Below, piece after piece: positions 35,941-44,431 of a stretch of DNA of 64,000 nucleotides (positions are counted from its first letter, which is position 1; every line of letters begins with the position of its first letter). The DNA lies in NCBI RefSeq assembly GCF_042655305.1, contig NZ_JBHSLR010000009.1; one strand, given 5' to 3'. Position numbers and translations under genes: made by a program. The stretch comes from Arcanobacterium_A bovis (GTDB lineage: Bacteria > Actinomycetota > Actinomycetes > Actinomycetales > Actinomycetaceae). Under the pieces are notes generated by a model. It saw only the letters and a program-made list of their open reading frames with translations. It did not search any database and was not told the DNA's origin.

Positions 35941-37014
35941 GTTAGAACTACGAGCTTCGATACGTTTCGCTCCAAGCACAGACACAATCACCGTGATCAG
36001 AATTGCCACAATAATAAATGCTACCGAGAAGATAATCGACGGTTCAGGGATGGCTTCAAGGTATCCGTAACCGTGTGAAGCATGAAGCACAAGCTTCAAG
36101 GCGATAAAGCCCAGAATCGCCGCAAGACCGAAGTGCAGGTAAATGAGCTTCTCGAGCAATCCATCAATGAGGAAGAACATTTGGCGCAAACCCAGTAATG
36201 CAAAGGAGTTTGCCGCAAACACGATAAAAGGTTCCTTGGTAAGACCATAAATTGCGGGAATTGAGTCAAGTGCAAACATCAGATCAACCGAGCCAATCGA
36301 TACGATGCACAACAATAACGGCGTAATCATCGTCTTGCCAGCGTGCCTGGTAATCAGGCGATCACCAACGTAACCATCCGTCGTCGGAACGTATTTAGAA
36401 ATCAGGCGAGTGGTGAAATTAGGCTCATACTCTTCGGATAGCTCGTGGTTTGAATCGCGTTCGCGAATCTCTTGCACGCCATCAATAATCTGTTTGATGG
36501 CCGTGTAGAGCATCCACGCACCAAAAATGAAGAATACCCAAATATAGCGTTCGACCAGTGCTGCACCGAGCAAAATAAATACAAACCGCAGGGCAAGGGC
36601 GATCACGATACCATACATCAAGACTTTTTGTTGGTAGATGCGCGGAACCTTAAACGCGGCGATAATAATGATAAAGACGAAGATATTATCGAGGGATAAC
36701 GAGTACTCAGTGATATATCCTGCGAAATATTCCGTTGCGAATCGCGATCCATGCCGCACAAGCAATGAGATTCCAAACGCCACGGCGAGGGAGATATAAA
36801 TACAACTCCAAATCGCTGCTTCTTTGATCGTTGGCTCGTGAGCTTTGCGCACGTGACCGAATAAGTCAAACAAAATCAAGGCTAATACCACTGCACCCAG
36901 CACGAACCATTCCCAAAGGTAAACAGTCATGCCTGTGCCGGTCATGGGTGCAGTTAGCAGTGATTGATGTGCATGATAAACGGATGTGGTATTAGCTAAA
37001 AATGACAGCGCCAC
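35929..37014 (-). CDS. TerC-family membrane protein, probable manganese exporter
   Basis: An integral membrane protein of 361 residues with about nine helices. TerC hallmarks: EYSLSLDNIFVF near residue 102 and SVDLMFALDSIPAIYG near 243; the acidic residues in these helices are thought to bind metal. TerC/Alx proteins controlled by yybP-ykoY riboswitches export Mn2+, and such a riboswitch lies directly upstream here, so manganese export is the likely role. GTG 37014 is the start, with AAAGGG 5 bases before it just after the riboswitch; a later ATG (residue 29) is possible. The first ~28 residues are not typical. Confidence 0.92.
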   Translation of the reverse strand: MALSFLANTTSVYHAHQSLLTAPMTGTGMTVYLWEWFVLGAVVLALILFDLFGHVRKAHEPTIKEAAIWSCIYISLAVAFGISLLVRHGSRFATEYFAGYITEYSLSLDNIFVFIIIIAAFKVPRIYQQKVLMYGIVIALALRFVFILLGAALVERYIWVFFIFGAWMLYTAIKQIIDGVQEIRERDSNHELSEEYEPNFTTRLISKYVPTTDGYVGDRLITRHAGKTMITPLLLCIVSIGSVDLMFALDSIPAIYGLTKEPFIVFAANSFALLGLRQMFFLIDGLLEKLIYLHFGLAAILGFIALKLVLHASHGYGYLEAIPEPSIIFSVAFIIVAILITVIVSVLGAKRIEARSSNTAE

Positions 37015-37025
37015 AATTGCCCTTT

Positions 37026-37140
37026 CCGGTACTGGTAAAACAAATACCGGAGGTCTCTTCCCGCCAAGCGAGGGCCTCGACCCGGATGATTCTTATCATC
37101 GTACTGACGAGCCGATATTTCGTGGGAATACTCCCCTCCT
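37026..37140 (-). promoter_or_regulatory. yybP-ykoY (manganese) riboswitch upstream of terC
   Basis: Read on the minus strand from 37140: AGGAGGGGAGTA opens the aptamer, CUCGUCAGUA occurs about 30 bases later, and GGCGGGAAGAGACCUCC closes it; GGAGG and CCUCC form the P1 stem. These are the conserved elements of the yybP-ykoY Mn2+ class. The aptamer spans 37049-37140. An adjoining hairpin CCGGTA/TACCGG (37045-37050 with 37026-37031) shares two bases with P1 and ends just before the terC ribosome binding site, so it may act as the expression platform at the level of translation. Confidence 0.88.
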
Positions 37141-37248
37141 CGATACATTCTAGCGAAGGAAGGGCTTTGGTTCTTCATTGAGAGCAATGATAATAACCAC
37201 GCCCGAAGAAAATCGCGGAAATTCGGTGCTTATAGATCCTTAAATGAG

Positions 37249-39297
37249 TTAGTTTCCTTGAATCTTGCGCAGCTCTTTTTTAACGTCATTAATTTCATCT
37301 CGCAGGCGAGCTGCGAGTTCGAATTGTAGATGTTCGGCAGCTTCGTGCATTTGTGCGGTGAGTTCGTCAAGGAGCTCCGCTATCTCGCGCCCGTCACCGC
37401 TATTGGCAGCAGTCTTTGCTTTCTCGCGTCGATAACCGCCTTCGAGGAGGTCTTTCGTGTCGATGTCTTCGCGAGCCAACATATCGGTAACGTCTGCGAT
37501 CTTCTTTCGCAGTGGTTGCGGATCGATGCCCCGTTCGGTGTTGTATGCGATTTGTTTTTCTCGACGACGGTTTGTTTCGTCGATAGCTTCTTGCATATTC
37601 GGCGTGATTGTGTCGGCGTACATATGTACTTGACCAGATACGTTTCGAGCGGCACGACCGATCGTCTGGATAAGTGAGGTGGTAGAACGCAGGAAACCTT
37701 GTTTATCGGCGTCGAGAATTGCCACGAGCGAGACTTCGGGCAAATCGAGACCTTCACGGAGCAAGTTGATGCCTACGAGCACGTCAAATTTGCCTAGCCG
37801 AAGCTCGCGCAAGAGTTCTACGCGCCGCAAGGTATCGACGTCGGAATGAAGGTACTCCACCCGCACCCCGCGCTCGGCGAGATACTCAGTAAGATCTTCT
37901 GCCATTTTCTTCGTCAGCGTAGTAACGAGCACACGCTCATCGCGCTCGACGCGCAGACGAACTTCCTCAAGCAGATCGTCGATCTGACCTTGGGTAGATT
38001 TGACGATAATCTCAGGGTCTACCAGGCCAGTTGGACGAATGATTTGTTCTACGAAACCATCGGACTGCTCAAGCTCATACTTTCCAGGAGTTGCCGACAG
38101 ATATACTGTTTGCCCGATTCTCTCAAGAAACTCCGTCCATTTAAGCGGGCGGTTGTCCATAGCTGAGGGCAGGCGGAATCCATAATCTACCAGCGTACGC
38201 TTACGGGACATATCCCCCTCATACATCGCGCCAATCTGTGGAACAGTCACATGTGATTCATCGATGATGAGCACGAAATCTTCGGGGAAGTAGTCCAATA
38301 AGGTATTAGGCGGAGTGCCTTGTGCACGCCCGTCAATATGCCGCGAGTAATTTTCGATACCTGCGCAGGTGCCAAGGTTGCGCATCATTTCGATGTCGTA
38401 TGTAGTGCGCATTTCTAAGCGTTGTGCCTCAAGAAGTTTGTTGTCTTCGCGAAGGTCGTGTAGACGTTTTGCGAGCTCGTCTTCGATTGTGCCAATCGCG
38501 CGCGCCATGCGTTCAGGACCCGCAACATAATGAGAAGCCGGAAATACATGCGCGTGATCGGTATTTTCAATAACGTCACCCGTGAGCGGATGAAGATAAG
38601 ATAATGAGTCGATCTCGTCGCCAAAAAACTCAATTCGCACTGCCAATTCCTCATACACGGGGATAATCTCAACGGTATCGCCGCGCACTCGGAATGTGCC
38701 GCGCGTAAAAGCGAGATCGTTGCGAGTGTATTGCATGGTAACGAATTTCTTGAGTAGTTCATCGCGCTCAATTTCTTGTCCGACTTCGAGGCGTACCATA
38801 CGATCAACGTATTCTTGCGGCGTACCTAGACCATAGATGCAGGACACCGAAGCAACAACCACCGTATCGCGCCGCGTGAGCAAGGAATTAGTGGCGGAAT
38901 GGCGCAAACGCTCAACTTCATCATTGATCGACGAGTCTTTTTCAATGAATGTATCGGTTTGCGGCACATAGGCTTCTGGCTGGTAGTAGTCGTAGTACGA
39001 GACGAAATACTCGACTGCGTTATTCGGTAGTAACTCGCGAAATTCCGCTGCCATTTGTGCCGCGAGAGTTTTGTTTGGCTCCAAGATCAGCGTAGGACGT
39101 TGTATTTGCTCAATGAGCCAGGCGGTAGTTGCCGACTTTCCGGTGCCTGTGGCACCGAGCAGGACGATGTCCTTCTCACCAGCGTTGATCCGTTCGGTAA
39201 GTTCCTTGATAGCCTGAGGCTGATCACCCGAAGGCGTGTATTCTGATACGACTTCGAATTTCGCATCGCTGCGCACAATATCGGACACTGGTCTCAT
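37249..39297 (-). CDS. uvrB: UvrABC excinuclease subunit B
   Basis: UvrB verifies lesions and recruits UvrC. The 682 residues include the Walker A motif GATGTGKS near 48, the beta-hairpin region YYDYYQPEAYVPQTDTFIEK, DESHVTVPQ, and helicase motif VI QTIGRAARN. The C-terminal UVR domain (LLDELTAQMHEAAEHLQFELAARLRDEI) contacts UvrC. The order coaE-uvrB resembles mycobacteria. No clear SOS box was seen in the 83 bases upstream. Confidence 0.97.
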   Translation of the reverse strand: MRPVSDIVRSDAKFEVVSEYTPSGDQPQAIKELTERINAGEKDIVLLGATGTGKSATTAWLIEQIQRPTLILEPNKTLAAQMAAEFRELLPNNAVEYFVSYYDYYQPEAYVPQTDTFIEKDSSINDEVERLRHSATNSLLTRRDTVVVASVSCIYGLGTPQEYVDRMVRLEVGQEIERDELLKKFVTMQYTRNDLAFTRGTFRVRGDTVEIIPVYEELAVRIEFFGDEIDSLSYLHPLTGDVIENTDHAHVFPASHYVAGPERMARAIGTIEDELAKRLHDLREDNKLLEAQRLEMRTTYDIEMMRNLGTCAGIENYSRHIDGRAQGTPPNTLLDYFPEDFVLIIDESHVTVPQIGAMYEGDMSRKRTLVDYGFRLPSAMDNRPLKWTEFLERIGQTVYLSATPGKYELEQSDGFVEQIIRPTGLVDPEIIVKSTQGQIDDLLEEVRLRVERDERVLVTTLTKKMAEDLTEYLAERGVRVEYLHSDVDTLRRVELLRELRLGKFDVLVGINLLREGLDLPEVSLVAILDADKQGFLRSTTSLIQTIGRAARNVSGQVHMYADTITPNMQEAIDETNRRREKQIAYNTERGIDPQPLRKKIADVTDMLAREDIDTKDLLEGGYRREKAKTAANSGDGREIAELLDELTAQMHEAAEHLQFELAARLRDEINDVKKELRKIQGN

Positions 39298-39380
39298 CAG
39301 TTATCTACTCTCTTGCTGTTAAAAACCGCGCACTCATGACTTGGCAGTTCTGGACAGACTCATCGCTGCTTAAACTTGTT

Positions 39381-40259
39381 CTATTTGCTATTTAACCAAA
39401 TACTCAAATGGTTAGCTGGATTTGCGATTTCGAAATGCTCGCCTACCGGCACGAATCCAGCTGTGTGTAGCCGAATTTTGTAATCGGTGGGCAATGGTTG
39501 TACTGGTTCTAAAATAGAAGTATTGCTCTCGGCAAGATCGCACGATATGCCGAGATTGTGTAGCTTACGTTGTATATGGGCAGTATTAGCAACTAGCTTA
39601 ATGGCATCGGGACGTGAGGCTGGCGCGTACGGAAGTTTTTCTTGGCAAGCGAGATTTTTGGTAAAAGGATTGATCCAGTGATCCCAAAGCCAGGACACTA
39701 CTGCGTCGGTATCTTTCGGCTGTGTATTGTCCACGATTACATCGGCGCTAGCGTGCAATTCGTGTGCTGGGAGTTGCCTTGCGATACGTGAGCGCGCGTC
39801 GTCTTCGCTCATGGAACGCTCGCGTATCATACGTTCGACGCGAACTTCTTCACGGGCATCGATAACGACAATTCCGTGTGCGCGCATCTCAACGTCGCTT
39901 CCTTTGAGTAGCGGAATATCGTGTACGACGACGCCGTTCGGGTTGCGTTCGTATGTTGCTTGCTCTGCTTCACGGGCTAGTTTGCCAATATATGGATGAG
40001 TGATTGCGTTGAGCTTTGACAAATCGTGGGGTGAGGAAAATACTATTTGCGCGAGGCGCTGCCGATTGAGTGTGCCACTGGGAGAAAGAACGTCGCTCCC
40101 CCACGTCTCAATAATCTGATTTAATGCCGGCGAGCCCGGTTCCACCGCACGTCTAGCCAGAACGTCGTAGTCGATAATTTGCGCGCCGCGGTCCGCCAAC
40201 GCACGGGCAAAATAAGATTTCCCAGCAGCTATACCGCCAGTCAAAGCCAGCACTAACAT
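39381..40259 (-). CDS. coaE: Dephospho-CoA kinase with C-terminal extension
   Basis: The last enzyme of coenzyme A synthesis. It has 292 residues from ATG 40259 (GGGGAGG site 7 bases upstream). The P-loop GGIAAGKS is at 8-15, and residues 1-200 are a complete CoaE domain (DYDVLARRAVEPGSPAL, VVVHDIPLLKG, RIARQLPAHE). About 90 further residues follow (from NLACQEKLPYAP to the end). Mycobacterial CoaE also has a C-terminal UPF0157-type domain, but that is about twice as long and I cannot align the tail here with it. Its role is unknown. Confidence 0.93.
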   Translation of the reverse strand: MLVLALTGGIAAGKSYFARALADRGAQIIDYDVLARRAVEPGSPALNQIIETWGSDVLSPSGTLNRQRLAQIVFSSPHDLSKLNAITHPYIGKLAREAEQATYERNPNGVVVHDIPLLKGSDVEMRAHGIVVIDAREEVRVERMIRERSMSEDDARSRIARQLPAHELHASADVIVDNTQPKDTDAVVSWLWDHWINPFTKNLACQEKLPYAPASRPDAIKLVANTAHIQRKLHNLGISCDLAESNTSILEPVQPLPTDYKIRLHTAGFVPVGEHFEIANPANHLSIWLNSK

Positions 40260-40334
40260 CGAACACCTCCCCAAGTACGGTAACACACGGTTGCCAAAAC
40301 ATAGTGTTCGTGTAAATGCTTCCTAAGCACTGGT

Positions 40335-40928
40335 TCAGAAAATTTCGCTCAGCAGTTTGCGCACGATCCATCGAATGAAATCGAGATTAGTTTCTAGCGA
40401 TGAATACTCCGGTGACGGGATATGAACAAATACCGCCGAGCGTGATACCTGCAAAGCGGTATAGTACACCGTATTACATACATAAAGCCCAGCAGATAGT
40501 GACTCCTCAACATCGAAACCAGCTTGGCGTGCTGCCTCAACTAGTGCAGGCACGTCGAATGAGGTTTCGAGTGCTAGAGCACCGTCGTCGATAGATTCAT
40601 TGCGGGCAATATGTCCGCTCATATCCGCAGTACGAGAATCTTGTTTATTTATTGCGAAACGCTCAATTGTGATCTTGGTGCGATCCGCTGCAAGACCGAG
40701 TGCAACATGGAGATCATAAGCGCCGAGCTGTTCCAATCGCTCCCGAGCAGCTCGGTATTCGACGGGTAAAATTTCGACGTCAATTGCGCATGGCCTCGTA
40801 TGCGCTACGTCGTCAACGCCGAGTACCAGAGCTGGGTCGTTCATTTCAGAAATGCTCGTAATAAGAGTTTCAGTTGGGTTCTCAGTATTATTGGCAAATA
40901 CTCCAAAGCCTGTAATTAAAACGCGCAT
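40335..40928 (-). CDS. pcp: Pyroglutamyl-peptidase I
   Basis: A cysteine peptidase (C15) that removes N-terminal pyroglutamate from peptides in the cytosol. It has 197 residues, slightly short of the usual 205-215. The start MRVLITGFGVFANNTENPT is typical; the catalytic glutamate is in ITIERFAIN, the cysteine in YVCNTVYY and the histidine in FVHIP. Together with the SIP-like gene it separates rpsA from coaE, a pair that is close in mycobacteria. Confidence 0.92.
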   Translation of the reverse strand: MRVLITGFGVFANNTENPTETLITSISEMNDPALVLGVDDVAHTRPCAIDVEILPVEYRAARERLEQLGAYDLHVALGLAADRTKITIERFAINKQDSRTADMSGHIARNESIDDGALALETSFDVPALVEAARQAGFDVEESLSAGLYVCNTVYYTALQVSRSAVFVHIPSPEYSSLETNLDFIRWIVRKLLSEIF

Positions 40929-40947
40929 GCCATTATATTAATGCATT

Positions 40948-41784
40948 TTATCCGAGTTCTGGTTCGTTTGGATCAATCGGATCATGATGTGAACGCCCCG
41001 CCACACCATGTTTCCAATATCCGTCAATCTTCATATTCTCTTTTGGTATGCCAGAATCGTTGCGCAACCATTGACGCACTGGAATGAATGTACTCGCTTC
41101 ACCCGCAAGCCATACATACTGATCGATTTCTAGAGGGATGGATTTTATTTGGTGTAATAAGGTTTCACCGCTGTAATCCGGCTCAATGATATGGAAAGTT
41201 ACGTTGTCGCGGTTCCAGTGTTTGCGGAAGTACTTCTCTACGCCATTCCATGTGGTGATGAGTACGACGTCGATGTGGGCGTCGTCGTCGAGACAATCAA
41301 GCCAGCGGGTCAAGGCAGGAAATGCGCTATGATCGACGGCGATAAGAATTCGCTTAACCGGCGGCAAAATTATGGAACTCTTAGGTCCTAGGAGCAACAC
41401 TTCTGAGGATTGCTGAGCAGCGTTGTTAGCGCTACCAGAAGAAATGCGCGTTAACCATTGTGCGAGTTCTCCATCTGCATGTTTGGCTATATCGATCTCT
41501 ATTCCCGCTGGCAACAATCTCATTGCAGTGAGGTCGCGGAAAATTTCCCGCGAGCCAAGTTTATGAGTCTCTGGATCGTATTCAACCTGCTCACCGGCAG
41601 TGTGCGGCAAGACGAGCTTAAAATGATCGGAAGGTCCCTGCGCAGGTAGATCCGCAAGATCGTCGCCCTCAATTCGGACTCTGACGAAGGCATCGTCAAT
41701 ATGCTCAATATGAGTAACTACTCCCCGACGAGCTTTTAATTCGTGCTTTTTCTTCGTCTTTCCAAAAATTTCGTGCATAACCAC
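40948..41784 (-). CDS. Siderophore-interacting protein (FAD-linked reductase family)
   Basis: A protein of 278 residues of the SIP/ViuB family, which reduces ferric siderophores in the cytosol to release iron. The N-terminal FAD domain and a C-terminal SIP domain ending YWKHGVAGRSHHDP support this. The flavin-binding R-x-Y-[ST] motif is not recognisable: the corresponding segment reads SREIFRDLTAMRL. The usual GDET-type segment is also altered (VDHSAFPAL). It may bind flavin poorly or use another route. GTG 41784 or ATG 41778 could be the start. No siderophore transporter is nearby. Confidence 0.82.
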   Translation of the reverse strand: MVMHEIFGKTKKKHELKARRGVVTHIEHIDDAFVRVRIEGDDLADLPAQGPSDHFKLVLPHTAGEQVEYDPETHKLGSREIFRDLTAMRLLPAGIEIDIAKHADGELAQWLTRISSGSANNAAQQSSEVLLLGPKSSIILPPVKRILIAVDHSAFPALTRWLDCLDDDAHIDVVLITTWNGVEKYFRKHWNRDNVTFHIIEPDYSGETLLHQIKSIPLEIDQYVWLAGEASTFIPVRQWLRNDSGIPKENMKIDGYWKHGVAGRSHHDPIDPNEPELG

Positions 41785-41854
41785 AGCTTATCAATACTTA
41801 GGGATGCCTAACTAATAACGAATCAAGCTCAGCGCGAAATGGCGGATAATAAAA

Positions 41855-41890
41855 GTGTGGGGGCGAGATCCTAAGATCTCGCCCCCACAC
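41855..41890 (-). terminator. Terminator of rpsA
   Basis: A 16-base-pair perfect stem (41855-41870 with 41875-41890) with a 4-base loop. On the minus strand it is followed by TTTTATT, so it is a strong intrinsic terminator 15 bases after the rpsA stop. Confidence 0.93.
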
Positions 41891-41905
41891 TAGAGCTTAA
41901 ACTGT

Positions 41906-43381
41906 TCAGTTACCAGTCAGCTTTTCACGCAATGCTGCAAGTGCTTCGTCGGAAGCGAGCGTGCCCGATGCATCGTTACCCGAGGAGTAAGATGCTGGTG
42001 CTGGCTCTTCTTCAGCAGCAGGAGCTGGAGCTTCGGCAGCTGCGTTTGCATCTGCTTCGAGTGCCTTAGCAACCTGCGACTTGTGTGCCTGCCAACGTGC
42101 TTCTGCCTGTGCGTACTCATTCTCCCAAGCAGCTTGGTTGGCTTCGTAGCCTTCCATCCACTCGTTGGTTTCTGGATCGAAACCTTCTGGGTACTTGTAG
42201 TTGCCCTCTTCGTCGTACTCAGCAGCCATGCCGTAAAGCGATGGATCGAAGTCTTCAGAAGTTGGGTCCACGCCTTCATTCGCCTGCTTAAGCGAGAGCG
42301 AAATACGACGACGCTCGAGGTCGATGTCGATAACCTTGACGAATGCATCGTCATTTACCTTCACAACCTGCTCTGGCAACTCAACGTGACGCTGAGCAAG
42401 CTCTGAGATGTGAACGAGGCCTTCGATGCCATCTTCAACGCGAACAAAAGCACCGAATGGTACGAGCTTCGTAACCTTGCCTGGCACAACTTGGCCGATA
42501 GCGTGGGTACGAGCAAAGGTCTGCCAAGGATCCTCTTGGGTAGCCTTGAGCGAAAGCGAAACACGCTCGCGGTCGAAATCAACATCGAGAACTTCAACCG
42601 TTACTGGCGTTCCAACTTCAACAACCTCTGATGGGTGATCGATGTGCTTCCACGAGAGCTCAGAAACGTGAACGAGACCGTCTACGCCACCAAGATCAAC
42701 GAATGCACCGAAGTTGACGATCGACGAAATAACGCCTTCGCGAACTTGGCCCTTCTGCAGGGTGTTGAGGAAGTGGGAACGAACTTCAGACTGGGTGTGC
42801 TCAAGGAATGCGCGACGCGAGAGAACCACGTTGTTGCGGTTCTTATCGAGCTCAATGATCTTGGCTTCAATCTGCTTGCCAATGTAAGGCTGCAGATCGC
42901 GCACACGACGCATTTCAACAAGCGAAGCTGGGAGGAAGCCGCGAAGACCGATGTCAAGAATGAGACCGCCCTTAACAACTTCAATAACGGTGCCGGTAAC
43001 AACACCGTCTGCTTCCTTAACGCCCTCGATTTCGGTCCAAGCACGCTCGTACTGTGCGCGCTTCTTCGAAAGCATCAGGCGACCTTCTTTGTCTTCCTTC
43101 TGCGTTACGAGTGCTTCTACCTTGTCACCAACTTTGACGACGTCCTCTGGATCGATGTCATGCTTGATGGAAAGTTCCTTCGAAGGAATAACACCTTCGG
43201 TCTTGTAGCCGATATCGAGAAGAACTTCGTCTCGATCGACCTTGACTACGGTACCCTCGACGATGTCCCCGTCGTTGAAGTACTTGATTGTTTCGTCAAC
43301 AGCGGCAATAAGATCTTCTTTGGTGCCGATGTCGTTGATAGCTACCTCCGGGAACGTGGAGGATGAAATATTAGCGGTCAT
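41906..43381 (-). CDS. rpsA: 30S ribosomal protein S1
   Basis: Binds mRNA at the 30S subunit. It has 491 residues from ATG 43381 (the longer frame upstream is not conserved S1 sequence). Four S1 RNA-binding domains cover about 35-105, 122-188, 205-275 and 290-362, the third and fourth with GLVHVSEL/GLVHISEL. The C-terminal ~130 residues are acidic, then Ala/Pro/Glu-rich, as in other actinobacterial S1. Spacing from the GGAG upstream to the ATG is long (11). Confidence 0.96.
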   Translation of the reverse strand: MTANISSSTFPEVAINDIGTKEDLIAAVDETIKYFNDGDIVEGTVVKVDRDEVLLDIGYKTEGVIPSKELSIKHDIDPEDVVKVGDKVEALVTQKEDKEGRLMLSKKRAQYERAWTEIEGVKEADGVVTGTVIEVVKGGLILDIGLRGFLPASLVEMRRVRDLQPYIGKQIEAKIIELDKNRNNVVLSRRAFLEHTQSEVRSHFLNTLQKGQVREGVISSIVNFGAFVDLGGVDGLVHVSELSWKHIDHPSEVVEVGTPVTVEVLDVDFDRERVSLSLKATQEDPWQTFARTHAIGQVVPGKVTKLVPFGAFVRVEDGIEGLVHISELAQRHVELPEQVVKVNDDAFVKVIDIDLERRRISLSLKQANEGVDPTSEDFDPSLYGMAAEYDEEGNYKYPEGFDPETNEWMEGYEANQAAWENEYAQAEARWQAHKSQVAKALEADANAAAEAPAPAAEEEPAPASYSSGNDASGTLASDEALAALREKLTGN

Positions 43382-43430
43382 AGAGTTGGTGACTCCGTTA
43401 CGGATAAAACTAGATTTGAATTCGGACAAT

Positions 43431-43457
43431 GGTGTGTGGATATAACTCCGGCACACC
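43431..43457 (-). promoter_or_regulatory. Hairpin in the rpsA leader
   Basis: GGTGTG (43431-43436) pairs with CACACC (43452-43457), extended by two or three more pairs. It lies 50-76 bases before the rpsA start, in what should be the leader. S1 represses its own translation in several bacteria, so an autoregulatory fold is plausible but not shown. Confidence 0.3.
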
Positions 43458-43570
43458 AATATACAAGTTTAGGGCGAAAATATACCGAAAAGCAAGCTTA
43501 GATTGCTAGTGTAGTGATCAGTGCGCCACATCTGTGCCTTTGAAAGTAATCGCGTTAATCCGACGGAACG

Positions 43571-44431
43571 ATGTCGGCCATTACACGTAAGCACGTAGCC
43601 GTAATTGACGATGGAAGAGAGACGATGTTTTCAGCAGGACGAATGCCTTTAAGTCACGACGACGATCCAGTAACGTCGAATCGTGCCTGGTGGAACGCAA
43701 ATGCAGCGCAATACCTCGATGAGCATGGAGAAATACTCGGAGATGCCGATTTTATCTGGGGACCAGAAGGCATCCGCGAAGCTGATCTCAATTTGCTTGG
43801 CACCGCTAAGGAGCTCAAAAAGGCTAAGATACTCGAAATCGGAGCAGGCGCTGCCCAATGCTCTCGTTATCTTCACACTCTCGGCTATGACGTCACTGCT
43901 TCAGATTTGTCCGATACCATGCTCGCAAATGCCCAGAAAATCAACACCCGATATGGTCACGATTTCCGTTTGGTGCAAGCTGATGCACGCAAGCTACCGT
44001 TCGATGCGGAAGTGTTCGACGTCGTCTTCACCGCCTTTGGAGTGATCCCCTTTGTGGAGGACCTCGAAACTGTGCATAACGAGGTGCGCCGCGTACTCAA
44101 ACCCGGAGGCGCGTGGGTGTATTCGGCAATGCATCCAATTCGCTGGATGTTCCCAGACGATCCCACCCGGCGAGGGATGTCCGTCACGGCGTCGTACTTC
44201 GGAACAGAGCCGTACATTGAACGGAACTCACGGGGCGAATTGGAATATGCCGAATTTCATCACACCTTTGCTGACCACATAAACTCCCTTACGGCCTGCG
44301 GATTTAGCATTGCAGAACTGATTGAGCCGCAGTGGCCGCTCGGGAGAAATGTCGTATGGGGTGGATGGGGTCCAGAACGCTCAGCGTTTATTCCTGGCAC
44401 TTTGATTGTTCGCGCGATCAAAAATCAGTGA
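43571..44431 (+). CDS. Class I SAM-dependent methyltransferase
   Basis: A protein of 286 residues with a methyltransferase-11-type domain: motif I LEIGAGAAQCSRYL near residue 98, an acidic end of strand two (ASDLSD), VFDVVFTAFGVIPF and the LKPGGAWVYS strand. The substrate is unknown. A methyltransferase next to polA and rpsA is a recurrent actinobacterial arrangement. ATG 43625 and ATG 43643 are alternative starts with better purine-rich sites; the first 18 residues may not be translated. The 3' end overlaps the polA stop by 7 bases, tail to tail. Confidence 0.88.
   Translation: MSAITRKHVAVIDDGRETMFSAGRMPLSHDDDPVTSNRAWWNANAAQYLDEHGEILGDADFIWGPEGIREADLNLLGTAKELKKAKILEIGAGAAQCSRYLHTLGYDVTASDLSDTMLANAQKINTRYGHDFRLVQADARKLPFDAEVFDVVFTAFGVIPFVEDLETVHNEVRRVLKPGGAWVYSAMHPIRWMFPDDPTRRGMSVTASYFGTEPYIERNSRGELEYAEFHHTFADHINSLTACGFSIAELIEPQWPLGRNVVWGGWGPERSAFIPGTLIVRAIKNQ

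Noticed and set aside
42635..43366. Open frame of 243 codons on the strand opposite rpsA
   Set aside because: It lies fully inside a well-conserved ribosomal protein gene; its length is explained by the strong codon bias of rpsA.
44425..44431. Seven-base overlap of the methyltransferase and polA ends
   Set aside because: Tail-to-tail overlap of convergent genes is common and needs no special explanation.
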